NCBI GenBank assembly: GCA_947311115.1
Contig: CAMZKE010000066.1
Location: 1 to 34,719 of the forward strand
Source of the DNA: an uncultured Bacteroidales bacterium
Lineage (GTDB): Bacteria; Bacteroidota; Bacteroidia; Bacteroidales; JAFGXI01
Length of the DNA stretch: 34,719 bases
Direction: 5' to 3'
This document shows positions 1 to 7,708 of the stretch, piece by piece; positions within the stretch are counted from its first letter, which is position 1; each line of letters opens with the position of its first letter. Below the pieces are notes generated by a model. It saw only the letters and a program-made list of their open reading frames with translations, made no database searches and was not told the DNA's origin. A program made the translations under genes and the position numbers.

Positions 1-374
1 AAACCGTACAGCATCGTTCGGTCTTGATTTTTTCCTCTATTTTGCATCAAGGCAAAATGGAGTCGCCTGTCCGGCGAAAGAGGACAAGTATTAAAAAATA
101 CAACTACAAGTTACACTAAATAACACAAATATTTATATGAAAATAGACGCAGATTTTATATGATTTTTATGCTATTAAAATTACGGAAATTTATTATAAT
201 AAATTATAACAGTATACCCCGTCTGGTTAATAAAAAAATAATTATGAAAACGTAGAGAGATTTGGAAGTTGTGAGGAATCGAGCAAATCACCCAGCCGTA
301 ATTATTGAAATCTAAATATAAAGCAACCTAGTACTATAATTAGTCCTATAAAGTATATGGAAAAAAATTATAGA
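1..374. other. Intergenic region with paired hairpins
   Basis: No credible gene is visible in these 374 bases. The left end is more GC-rich than its surroundings and folds into two directly abutting hairpins. Positions 35-45 (CTCTATTTTGC) pair with 52-62 over 11 pairs including one G-U, with loop 46-51. TCGCC (63-67) pairs with GGCGA (73-77) over a five-base loop. The remainder, about 80-374, is AT-rich with no recognised element. The compact structure suggests a dispersed intergenic repeat or a small structured RNA, but copy number cannot be judged from one window. Confidence 0.5.
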
Positions 375-1943
375 TTATTGTTTTAAATTTAAAAATAAAT
401 CAACTTCATTTACAATATTTAGAGGTTGTACATCGTATATCTCTATTTTTTTTATTAAAGCTTCGTATTTATCTCCGGTTATTTTTATTTGATATTTTCC
501 GGGTTTTAATGCAACAACATATTTTTTTGTCGCTTTATTATACGAAAAACCATCTAATGTTTTGTTGGTTTTAAGGTCAGTAACTTCAATTGTAATATCT
601 TCGTTGTATTTTTCTAATGGCTCTGATTTCCATGATTTACCAACTCTAATTGTTCCTGTATAAACTAAACTTGGTGGTGGAACATCGTTAAAGATAACTT
701 TATATACATCGGAATAACCTAATCCATTTTCAAGTACTTTTGACATATATGCATATCTTTTATATTGAACAAATGATATTACTTTGTTATCATATGTATC
801 GTTTAATGGGTAACCAATGTTTTGTGGCTTAAACCACTGTCCATTAACTTTTTTAGATTTGAATATATCGTAACCTCCCATTGAATTAAATCCTTTAGAA
901 GCATAATAAAGTACAGTTCCGTTGTATGATATATGAGGGTAGTTTTCATCGTATTTCGAATTTATTTTATTGCCTAAATTTTGAGGCTTTCCCCACGAAC
1001 CATCTGGCAATTTAACCGAAATGTATAAGTCCATTCCTCCATATCCTCCCGGACGATTACTTGCAAAATAAATAGTGTCTTCACTTTGAGAAAAACAAGC
1101 ACCATCTTCAATATATTTTGAATTTATTGTTTCCGTTAAATCTTGTAGTTCGTTAAATCTTTTTCCTGTTTTTGATGTGATAAATATATCATCTTCAGCA
1201 ATAAACCCCTTTAGGTTAATAAAAACTTTTTCGCCATCGTGCGACATTCCAACAACAATTTCGTACGATTCTGTGTTTACTTTACTTCCAAACGATTTCT
1301 TTTTCCTCCATTCTGAACCATCATCGCTATATTCAGGATAACTCCAATAGGCATTATGTATTAGTTCCTGAAAATCAGATATGTATTTTTTGTTTGAAGT
1401 GTAAACTAGCTGCTGACCATCTTCGGTGATAAAAGGGTCGTAATCAGACCATTTACTGTTTATGTTTTTTCCTAAGTTAATAAAGCTAACGTTAACCGGA
1501 TTTTTTACAAGTTCTTTTGCATTATCACAAACTTCAACAAATCTGTTAATATCTCTAATTTGCTCGGTAGATATATTTGCTCGGTTATCTTCTTTATACT
1601 GTATGAAAATAGCTTTTGCTTTATCAAATTCATGATTATGAAATGTTGCACGTGCAATTTGATAATCAAGATCTTCGGGTAGTTTAGCTGTTGTGTTTTT
1701 TTTAATTTTTTTTAAATATTTAAGGGCATCTCCTTTTATACCATCTCCTTTCAGGTAGCACATTGCCATATAGTAGTTTAAATCTACGTCATCTTTTTTC
1801 TTACGGTACAGTTTCTTAAATTGTTTTAGTGCTATTTGGTAGTTACCGTCTTCGTACAAATCTAAAGCATCTTTAAAGTTAACTTGTGCTTCAAGTTTAA
1901 TGAAAATTGATAGAATAATGCTTAATATAATAATACGTTTCAT
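375..1943 (-). CDS. TPR and PD40 beta-propeller envelope protein, PorE-like without OmpA domain
   Basis: 522-residue exported protein. Residues 1-19 form a signal peptide (basic MKR, hydrophobic core, ...LEA before Gln20). Residues about 20-140 are helical and TPR-like (EDGNYQIALKQFKKLY). Residues about 160-412 carry PD40/WD40-like propeller strands near 164-185, 226-246, 279-306, 334-362 and 388-412, with the typical YFASNRPGGYGGMDLY. Residues about 427-522 resemble a carboxypeptidase-regulatory beta-sandwich (PGKYQIKITGDKYE). Known family: the Bacteroidota T9SS-associated protein PorE has TPR, propeller, regulatory domain and then an OmpA-type peptidoglycan-binding domain; here the protein stops before any OmpA domain. 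It is probably periplasmic or outer-membrane associated. The C-terminus is a clean stop at 375-377 with no OmpA remnant downstream. It could be a PorE paralogue rather than a secretion component. Confidence 0.8.
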   Translation of the reverse strand: MKRIIILSIILSIFIKLEAQVNFKDALDLYEDGNYQIALKQFKKLYRKKKDDVDLNYYMAMCYLKGDGIKGDALKYLKKIKKNTTAKLPEDLDYQIARATFHNHEFDKAKAIFIQYKEDNRANISTEQIRDINRFVEVCDNAKELVKNPVNVSFINLGKNINSKWSDYDPFITEDGQQLVYTSNKKYISDFQELIHNAYWSYPEYSDDGSEWRKKKSFGSKVNTESYEIVVGMSHDGEKVFINLKGFIAEDDIFITSKTGKRFNELQDLTETINSKYIEDGACFSQSEDTIYFASNRPGGYGGMDLYISVKLPDGSWGKPQNLGNKINSKYDENYPHISYNGTVLYYASKGFNSMGGYDIFKSKKVNGQWFKPQNIGYPLNDTYDNKVISFVQYKRYAYMSKVLENGLGYSDVYKVIFNDVPPPSLVYTGTIRVGKSWKSEPLEKYNEDITIEVTDLKTNKTLDGFSYNKATKKYVVALKPGKYQIKITGDKYEALIKKIEIYDVQPLNIVNEVDLFLNLKQ

Positions 1944-2000
1944 ATTTGTTTTTTTATTTAATAAAAATAAACATTCTGGTTAATAACTGAAAATAATTGT

Positions 2001-3149
2001 TTAAAAATGTAAAAATAAACCTAAAAATCCAACTAAAAATCCAATAATAACATTAATAAGTTTCATTAAAAAGAAACTTTTTTTATCTTCTGCAAACAGT
2101 GGTAGTGCACCATGACCGTCTTGCACTATTGAATTTGCTAGTAATATGCTTAAAGGTATAGTTCCTGTTATAAATAAAGAAACAAAAATTAAATGAGGTC
2201 CTGATTCGGGAATTATGCCAACTAAAACAGCAACAATAAGTATAATGTATAAATTATCAGATATATATGTTTCAATATCTATGTACTTTTGTAAAATAAA
2301 AACAAGTGCTAAAACTCCAAATGTCCATAAAAAGACTTTTAAAAAATGTTTTTTTATTACGTGTTTCCATAAATGCTCTTCTAAAAAATGTTCAGGTACT
2401 GTAATAATTATAGCTAGTGCCATTAAAAGTATTATTATAAAAGTAATTTTTACCCATGAGTTATGCGAATGTTGGCTGTGTTCTTTATTTGTATTTGTGT
2501 TGTTTTCTGATATATCGATGTGTTTGTTAGTTTCTGTATGCGATTTATCAGAAATAATATTTTGAGAAGTTGAATTATTGAGCAAATGAATATTTAATGT
2601 ATCGGTATGTCCTGAGCTGTTTGTAATAACAAAGAATAAAAATAAAAGTATTGAAAAAATTAGTGTAGCACGAACAAAACTAATATGTTTTAAATTGTAT
2701 ATTATTCCACGTTTTTCGTATGTGTCACAAAATTCATTTTTATGTATATGAAAATGTTTTTGTTGTGATTTTACATTGTTTTTTATAATAAAATTGGATA
2801 TAATTCCGGCAATTATTGCTATAAAAGATATTGCAATAGATATTTTTACAGCTGCACTTGGTATAAGAGCAAACATAATAAAAGCTTCGTCGCCAAAAGT
2901 TGCTATCATTGATGCAACTAATGCTCCAAAACTAAGTATTCCGTGAGTGTACATTGAAACAACGGTGTATGTACCTAAACAACCGGGAATAATTCCTAAA
3001 AACGTGGCTAATATTATTTGTAGAAATTTATTTTTTTGTAAACTATCGCTCCAAACACCACGAGTTTTAATATTAAAAAACTCGATAACAAGCATCATTA
3101 CAGTTACAAAAACTGTTATACTTATTGTATTTTTTAATATTTCAATCAT
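2001..3149 (-). CDS. Putative 10-TM metal exporter (ArsP_2 / putative manganese transporter type)
   Basis: 382-residue polytopic inner-membrane protein. The N-terminal half has the motif GIIPGCLGTYTVV followed by an ATFGDEAF segment; the C-terminal half has GIIPESGPHLIFV followed by NSIVQDGHGALPLFAEDKK. The two halves therefore look like a duplicated transport core, a layout I associate with the ArsP_2 (putative 10TM heavy-metal exporter) family. Two hydrophilic loops are His/acid-rich: about 126-146 (KHFHIHKNEFC) and about 178-230 (several His, ending EHSQHSHNSW), plausible metal-binding segments. It likely exports a divalent metal or oxyanion; substrate is not decidable from sequence. It has its own -7-like motif at 3190-3197, so it may be transcribed apart from the upstream peroxidase gene. 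Confidence 0.75.
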   Translation of the reverse strand: MIEILKNTISITVFVTVMMLVIEFFNIKTRGVWSDSLQKNKFLQIILATFLGIIPGCLGTYTVVSMYTHGILSFGALVASMIATFGDEAFIMFALIPSAAVKISIAISFIAIIAGIISNFIIKNNVKSQQKHFHIHKNEFCDTYEKRGIIYNLKHISFVRATLIFSILLFLFFVITNSSGHTDTLNIHLLNNSTSQNIISDKSHTETNKHIDISENNTNTNKEHSQHSHNSWVKITFIIILLMALAIIITVPEHFLEEHLWKHVIKKHFLKVFLWTFGVLALVFILQKYIDIETYISDNLYIILIVAVLVGIIPESGPHLIFVSLFITGTIPLSILLANSIVQDGHGALPLFAEDKKSFFLMKLINVIIGFLVGFLGLFLHF

Positions 3150-3172
3150 TGTTTTAGGTTTTGTTTTAAAAT

Positions 3173-3209
3173 ATAAAACTTCAACAACACAAAGTTATTG
3201 AAGTTTTAT
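3173..3209 (-). terminator. Hairpin after the peroxidase gene
   Basis: A 12-bp perfect stem (ATAAAACTTCAA at 3173-3184 with its complement at 3198-3209) extends after one mismatch by three more pairs. It lies 20 bases past the stop of the minus-strand peroxidase gene. The tract following it on the minus strand is AT-rich rather than a clean U run, so termination is plausible but not certain. The loop side carries a -7-like motif for the next gene. Confidence 0.5.
3190..3197 (-). promoter_or_regulatory. -7 promoter box (TAACTTTG) for the exporter gene
   Basis: Read on the minus strand this is TAACTTTG, an exact match to the Bacteroidota -7 consensus TAnnTTTG, 41 bases before the ATG at 3149. 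No TTTG is found at the -33 position, which lowers confidence. It sits inside the hairpin described at 3173-3209. Confidence 0.4.
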
Positions 3210-3229
3210 AAATATATTGTATAAATTTA

Positions 3230-4288
3230 TTAATTTAATTCGGTTGGTTTTGCTTTTACTTCTGTTGGTAAGTCGGCTGTTAATGAATTTAAAAACACAA
3301 CTATATTTTTAACATCTTCGTCAGATATATCTTTGTTAAGCTCAGTTTTACCCATTATTTTAACAGCTTCAGCTAGGTCTGTTACACTTCCGTCGTGAAA
3401 ATAAGGAAATGTTTTTTCTACATTTCTTAATGAGGGTACTTTAAAAATAAACATGTCAGCAGGATTTTTTGTTTCTGCATACCTTCCGGAATCAATAACG
3501 GCACTATTTGTTAAGTCCCAATAATTTCCAAATAATGCAAATTTTTGTAGCATATTTCCTCCAAGCAGACTCCCCGAATGGCAAGTAGTACAGCCATTGT
3601 CAATAAAACTTTTTAAGCCGGCTTGTTCTTGTTCGTTTAGAGCTGTTTCGTCGCCTGCTATATATTTATCGAATTTTGATGGAGTTAATAATGTACGTTC
3701 AAAAGCACCGATAGCCTTTTGCACATTTTTAAAACTTATTGCTTTTTCATCGTTCGGAAATGCTTCTTTAAACATATTTTTATACATTTCTACTTTAGAA
3801 AGGCGTTCAACAACAGCTTCTTCGTTAGGCATTTCCATTTCAACAGGATTTAAAACAGGGCCTCCTGCTTGTTCTTCTACATCTTTATTTCTGCCATCCC
3901 AAAATTGAGATATATGTAGTGCTGCATTTAATGTAGTAGGGGAGTTACGTGTTCCGTTTCCTCCGTTATTACCGGGTGATACCGGTAAATTATCAACACC
4001 GTAAGTGTCAAGATTATGACAAGTGTTACAGCTTTGTGTTTGGTCTTTTGATAAGCGGTTATCAAAATATAGTACTTTGCCTAATTTAACTTTCTCTGCC
4101 GTTACCTCGTTGTCCGGATTATTAGCATTGTCGGGTAAAATTTTGAAAAATGCTCTTGCTTTTTCGGCTATTTCATTTTTTACAGAAACCGTATCGGTAT
4201 TTTCTGTGTTAGTACCAGTTTCGTCAGGTGTTGAGCAAGAAAAAGCTAATATTCCTGCACCAATAATAAATAATGTTTTTTTAATCAT
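3230..4288 (-). CDS. Di-heme cytochrome c peroxidase, lipoprotein
   Basis: 352-residue member of the bacterial di-heme cytochrome c peroxidase/MauG family, which reduces H2O2 in the periplasm using cytochrome c electrons. Two heme-attachment motifs are present: C87-N-T-C90-H91 and C233-T-T-C236-H237. Other family signatures are KLGKVLYFDNRLS (67-80), RNSPTTLNAAL near 114-124, FWDGR (129-133) and VPSLRNV...FPYFHDGSV (284-302). The start is a lipoprotein signal (LAFSC, Cys18) followed by a Thr/Glu-rich linker, so it is probably membrane-anchored. It lies 21 bases downstream of the crotonase gene on the same strand and may share its transcript. Heme attachment implies a cytochrome c maturation system elsewhere and at least microaerobic or peroxide-exposed growth. 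Confidence 0.93.
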   Translation of the reverse strand: MIKKTLFIIGAGILAFSCSTPDETGTNTENTDTVSVKNEIAEKARAFFKILPDNANNPDNEVTAEKVKLGKVLYFDNRLSKDQTQSCNTCHNLDTYGVDNLPVSPGNNGGNGTRNSPTTLNAALHISQFWDGRNKDVEEQAGGPVLNPVEMEMPNEEAVVERLSKVEMYKNMFKEAFPNDEKAISFKNVQKAIGAFERTLLTPSKFDKYIAGDETALNEQEQAGLKSFIDNGCTTCHSGSLLGGNMLQKFALFGNYWDLTNSAVIDSGRYAETKNPADMFIFKVPSLRNVEKTFPYFHDGSVTDLAEAVKIMGKTELNKDISDEDVKNIVVFLNSLTADLPTEVKAKPTELN

Positions 4289-4309
4289 GATTATAATAAA
4301 TTTAAAAGT

Positions 4310-5068
4310 TTATTTTTTCCCAAAATTATTAATTCTCTGTTTCCATTCTTTTGTTTGCGAAAGATAAGCAAAATTATCGGCAGCATAAAGTTTTTGGCTT
4401 TCAATATCGGTTGCTAACATTGAGTTAAGTGTTTTTTTTGTGTAAAACATTGCTTCGTTACTACCTTCTATTATTGTTTCTGCAATTTTATATGCTTCGT
4501 CAATAATACTATTTAAAGGAACAATTCTATTTACGAGACCTATTTCTTTTGCTTCTTTGGCATTCATCATTCTTCCTGTAAGTAAAATGTCTCTGCTATT
4601 TGCCATTCCTATAAGTTCTTTTAAATATAGAGTACATGTAACAGGTAAAATTGCACCTAATTTTATTGCAGGAAAGCCAACTTTTGCAGTGTCGGCAATA
4701 ATTCTATAATCAGTAGCTGCCGCGTATCCCATTCCGCCACCTAAAGCAAAGCCATTTATTGCAGAAATAACAGGAGTGGGAAAATTAAATATTTTTTCAG
4801 ATGTACCTTCTAATAATATTGCAAATTCGCGAGCGTCTTCAATCGATTTAAAATTTTGCAACTCTTTTAAATCTACTCCGGATGAAAAAGATTTTTCGCC
4901 TTCGCCTGTTATAATTAAAATTTTAATTTCTTTATTATTTTTTAATAAATTTAATGTGTCTGATAATTCATTTAATAATTCTCGGTTAAATGAATTGTGT
5001 ACCTTTGGTCTGTTAAGGGATAGAAGACAAATACCTTTGTCGTTAATTTCGTATTTTATTGTGTTCAT
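4310..5068 (-). CDS. Crotonase-fold enoyl-CoA hydratase/isomerase family protein lacking both canonical Glu
   Basis: 252 residues, the usual length for a crotonase. The fold signatures are clear: KSFSSGVDLKEL (59-70, CoA-binding/oxyanion loop) and INGFALGGGMGYAAATDYR (104-122, second oxyanion Gly). In classical enoyl-CoA hydratases the general acid/base pair lies in GGGCE and PEIxLG; here these read GGGMG (Gly114) and FPAIKLG (Ala134). Both catalytic glutamates therefore appear to be missing, and the usual GAGGTQRL after the second is replaced by AILPVTCTLYL. The protein should bind an acyl-CoA but is unlikely to be an ordinary hydratase; an isomerase, hydrolase or decarboxylase-like reaction is possible. 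It lies upstream of the cytochrome c peroxidase gene with a 21-base gap, with no fatty-acid oxidation genes nearby. Confidence 0.85.
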   Translation of the reverse strand: MNTIKYEINDKGICLLSLNRPKVHNSFNRELLNELSDTLNLLKNNKEIKILIITGEGEKSFSSGVDLKELQNFKSIEDAREFAILLEGTSEKIFNFPTPVISAINGFALGGGMGYAAATDYRIIADTAKVGFPAIKLGAILPVTCTLYLKELIGMANSRDILLTGRMMNAKEAKEIGLVNRIVPLNSIIDEAYKIAETIIEGSNEAMFYTKKTLNSMLATDIESQKLYAADNFAYLSQTKEWKQRINNFGKK

Positions 5069-5176
5069 TTGGTGCTATTTTATCAATCAATATTAATTTG
5101 CAACTAAAATATATATTTATTTGTCTAATAATATATATCTTTATAAATATTTATTAACTTTTAAAAAAATGTAATT

Positions 5177-6088
5177 ATGAGAAAATTCTTTACTTTAATT
5201 ATTGTTTCAATTTTTGGGATAGGTTTTGTTAACGCACAAGCACCTATTTTAACAGGTCATGAAAGTTTTGAAACATGGGTACCTGCTGATGTGGGACAAT
5301 TACCAGATTATTTTCAAGGAACAAATGCTATTATTGGAACGCCACCCTTGAGTCTTGATTTAGAAGCTGTAACGGAGGGGACTTCAAATTCGCAAGATGG
5401 AAATTCGCATGTTGTAATGACAGGGCAGGATATATCAGGTAGTTGTGTGCCAGGAGTAATAACTCAAGGTAGATTAACTTTTGATTTAGGTACGCAAACA
5501 GCAAGTATAACAGGTGGAGTGCCATATACAACTCGTTCTGCTCAAATGAAAGGTTTTTTTAAGTATAATCCTGCTAATGGAGATACAGGAGTTGTTGCAG
5601 CGTGGTTGTTAAAGGGGTCAACACCTGATACTATTGCTGTTGGCCATGTAGAATTTGTTGGCACTACTGATACTTGGACAGAATTTACAATTGATTTATT
5701 TTATTATTCAAATGATACACCTGACACAATGAACTTTTTATGTTCATCTTCAATTACAGGTAGTAATGCACAAGCAGGTTCTGTTTTAGAAATTGATAAC
5801 GTATGGTTTGAAGGAACCGCTCCTACTTCTGTAAACAGTATTGTTGCAAATAACGATTTTGTTGTAAGTCCAAATCCTGCAACAGGATATTTTAATTTAA
5901 GAATGAGCAATGCACATAATACAACTGTAAAAGTTCATAATACTGTTGGGCAAGTTGTTATTACAAAAACATTTAATACATCGAGCATTAACGATCGTTT
6001 CGATATTTCTGATTTAAACAAAGGGATTTATTTTGTTGAGGTTGTTAATGATGGAAAATCTAAAATTAAAAAATTAGTTGTTAGATAA
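5177..6088 (+). CDS. T9SS-exported PCMD-like protein
   Basis: 303 residues. Signal peptide 1-20 (MRKFFTLIIV... VNA before Gln). The body (about 25-215) resembles the PCMD domain (putative carbohydrate metabolism) of Bacteroidota secreted proteins: HESFETW near the start, GGVPYTTRSAQMKGFFKYNP in the middle and SVLEIDNVWFEG at the end of a beta-sandwich. Residues about 222-303 form a type A T9SS sorting domain (VSPNPATGYFNLRM, GIYFVEVVNDGKSKIKKLVVR), so the mature protein is expected to cross the outer membrane and be attached or released at the cell surface. It is monocistronic, with minus-strand genes on both sides and a strong terminator 20 bases after the stop. Its ligand is unknown; carbohydrate binding is inferred only from fold resemblance. 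Confidence 0.88.
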   Translation: MRKFFTLIIVSIFGIGFVNAQAPILTGHESFETWVPADVGQLPDYFQGTNAIIGTPPLSLDLEAVTEGTSNSQDGNSHVVMTGQDISGSCVPGVITQGRLTFDLGTQTASITGGVPYTTRSAQMKGFFKYNPANGDTGVVAAWLLKGSTPDTIAVGHVEFVGTTDTWTEFTIDLFYYSNDTPDTMNFLCSSSITGSNAQAGSVLEIDNVWFEGTAPTSVNSIVANNDFVVSPNPATGYFNLRMSNAHNTTVKVHNTVGQVVITKTFNTSSINDRFDISDLNKGIYFVEVVNDGKSKIKKLVVR

Positions 6089-6107
6089 TTAATTTTTTTA
6101 TAGATGT

Positions 6108-6147
6108 AAAAAAAGCTTATTGAAAATTTATTCAATAAGCTTTTTTT
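6108..6147. terminator. Strong bidirectional intrinsic terminator
   Basis: A perfect 17-bp stem (6108-6124 with 6131-6147) around a six-base loop, flanked by A7 on one side and a T run on the other, lies between the convergent stops at 6088 and 6166. It can terminate the T9SS gene on the plus strand and the APS kinase gene on the minus strand. It is the cleanest terminator in the window. Confidence 0.92.
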
Positions 6148-6165
6148 TATTTGAGTTTTTCAACT

Positions 6166-6771
6166 TTATAAATCAGATTTAATTTTATCAATAATGAAGT
6201 TAAAAACTTCGTTGACTGATTCTTCAATTGTTTTATTTTCAGTTTTTATTACTAAGTCTGCATTTTGGGGTGCTTCAAATGGGGCATTAATACCTGTAAA
6301 ATCTTTTATTTCGCCGGCTCTTGCTTTTTTGTATAAACCTTTTACATCGCGTTGTTCGCAAATTTCGAGAGGAGTGTCAATAAAAATTTCTATAAAATTG
6401 TTTTCTCCAATTATATCTTTTGCCTGTTTTCTTATGGCAATAGTAGGGCTTACAAAACTATTTATTGTTATAATACCACAATTTAAAAAAAGTTTTGAGA
6501 CTTCGGCAATTCTACGAATGTTTTCTGTTCTATCTTCTGGCGAAAAACCAAGATTATTATTTATTCCTGTTCTAACATTATCGCCATCTAACACTTGTGT
6601 TAAAAAATCTTTTTTATGAAGTGCTTTTTCTAAACCAAGAGCTATTGTTGATTTGCCTGAGCCGGATAAACCTGTAAACCATAGAACTTTTGCTTTTTGG
6701 TTTAAAAATTGTTCTTTATCCTCCTTTGAAAGCATTCTTTCAAAAATAGGATGTATGTTGTTGTCTGTCAT
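6166..6771 (-). CDS. cysC: Adenylylsulfate (APS) kinase
   Basis: 201 residues, normal CysC length. It phosphorylates APS with ATP to give PAPS, the sulfuryl donor for sulfotransferases and substrate for PAPS reduction. Signatures: P-loop GLSGSGKST (34-42), LDGDNVRTGINNNLGFS (61-77), EDRTENIRRIAEV (79-91), FVSPT (106-110) and the lid motif KGLYKKARAGEIKDFTGI (144-161). No CysD/CysN/sulfate adenylyltransferase gene is in the window, although these usually neighbour cysC in Bacteroidota. Instead it overlaps by one base (TAATG) with the preceding thioredoxin-like gene, implying translational coupling. Functionally it is the obvious PAPS source for the sulfotransferase at 9997-10842. Confidence 0.96.
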   Translation of the reverse strand: MTDNNIHPIFERMLSKEDKEQFLNQKAKVLWFTGLSGSGKSTIALGLEKALHKKDFLTQVLDGDNVRTGINNNLGFSPEDRTENIRRIAEVSKLFLNCGIITINSFVSPTIAIRKQAKDIIGENNFIEIFIDTPLEICEQRDVKGLYKKARAGEIKDFTGINAPFEAPQNADLVIKTENKTIEESVNEVFNFIIDKIKSDL

Positions 6772-7103
6772 TAATCAAAAATTAAATTATAAGGTCGTTC
6801 AATAGCTTGAGCCAACTCGCCAACTCCAATATGTCGGCTTTTTCTAATGGTTTCGTTACCATCGAAATATACAACAATTGTAGGGATAGTAAAAACTCCA
6901 CTTTGCGATGAAATTTCCGGTGTTAACGACATATCAACATAATAGAAAGGAATTTTTGGATAATTTTCTTTTAGCATTTCAATAATTTGGGGTTTTAAAA
7001 CCTTACAAACATTACAAGTGTCGTTTGAAAAATACATTAAAACGCCTGTATTTTCTTTCAATATTGAGTTAAACTCATCTAAACTTTGAACTGTTTTGTA
7101 CAT
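6771..7103 (-). CDS. Thioredoxin-family protein with CNVC active site
   Basis: 110 residues, a compact cytoplasmic thioredoxin fold without signal peptide. The redox motif is C30-N-V-C33 in place of the classical CGPC, preceded by LMYFSNDT. The cis-proline loop is FTIP-T (71-75), and FDGNETIRKSRHIGVGEL matches the final strand and helix. The altered dipeptide predicts a different redox potential or partner from standard thioredoxin. Its stop overlaps the cysC start by one base, so the two are co-translated; thioredoxins donate electrons to PAPS/APS reductases, making a sulfur-assimilation role reasonable but unproven. A -7-like box lies at 7121-7128. Confidence 0.88.
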   Translation of the reverse strand: MYKTVQSLDEFNSILKENTGVLMYFSNDTCNVCKVLKPQIIEMLKENYPKIPFYYVDMSLTPEISSQSGVFTIPTIVVYFDGNETIRKSRHIGVGELAQAIERPYNLIFD

Positions 7104-7120
7104 ATATAATTATTTTTGTG

Positions 7121-7128
7121 CAAAGATA
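7121..7128 (-). promoter_or_regulatory. -7 promoter box (TATCTTTG) for thioredoxin-cysC
   Basis: On the minus strand this reads TATCTTTG, an exact TAnnTTTG match, 18 bases from the ATG at 7103. No TTTG is evident 19-21 bases upstream, so only half of the Bacteroidota promoter is supported. Confidence 0.4.
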
Positions 7129-7195
7129 GTAAATTGTTTAAATTGAATACTTGTGTCGCTAAATTTAATTGATAAGTTCTGTAATATATAAAATC

Positions 7196-7555
7196 TTAAA
7201 ACCCGCCCGAATCAAGTAAAATAAGTGTACAAGTTACTAAAACTTCAATGCCTTTTTTACGAGCATCGTTAATAAAATCAGTATTTTCAGTCCCAGGATT
7301 AAAAATGATTCGCTTAGGGGCTAAACTGTATATGTATTCTATCCAATCTTCTTGATTTTGAGAACCAACATACATGGTTACTGTGTGTATATCAGTTAAT
7401 TCAGGTCTGTTTGTAATTATTTTAATATTGTTTATACTTCCTTCTCTAATTCCTAAAGGAATAGCTTCGTGTCCGTATTTTGTTAGTTTACGAACTGCCA
7501 TATTAGAGTACCTTGCTTCGTTAGGTGATGCTCCAATTACAACCGTTTTTTTCAT
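7196..7555 (-). CDS. CoA-binding domain protein (CoA_binding_2 family)
   Basis: 119 residues forming a single Rossmann-like CoA-binding domain as in the YccU family. It starts KKTVVIGASPNEARYSNMAV (2-21), the nucleotide/CoA-binding loop of this family, and ends with RIIFNPGTENTDFINDARKKG (about 83-103), where the conserved NPG and Glu are found. There is no catalytic succinyl-CoA synthetase partner domain. Known proteins of this type bind CoA, but their physiological role is poorly defined. The gene is isolated, 93 bases from the thioredoxin start and 154 bases from htrA, all on the same strand. Confidence 0.88.
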   Translation of the reverse strand: MKKTVVIGASPNEARYSNMAVRKLTKYGHEAIPLGIREGSINNIKIITNRPELTDIHTVTMYVGSQNQEDWIEYIYSLAPKRIIFNPGTENTDFINDARKKGIEVLVTCTLILLDSGGF

Positions 7556-7626
7556 ATTTTTTATTTAAATTATTAGTTAAATAGAGTTTGAACTATAAAT
7601 TTTGAATTCAAAGCGTGATAGAGATT

Positions 7627-7658
7627 AAACCCGCAGAACACTATTGTGTTTGAGGTTT
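7627..7658. repeat. Short inverted repeat in the htrA-CoA-binding gap
   Basis: Nested arms AAACC (7627-7631)/GGTTT (7654-7658) and AACAC (7637-7641)/GTGTT (7646-7650) surround a TATT loop, with an internal bulge. The surrounding gap 7556-7708 is noticeably less AT-rich than the neighbouring spacers. It may act as a weak terminator for htrA on the minus strand or belong to a dispersed intergenic repeat; neither is proven. Confidence 0.3.
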
Positions 7659-7708
7659 TAGATTTCGAGTAACAACGCAAAAATCGGACTTTATAGACAG
7701 GCAACTAA

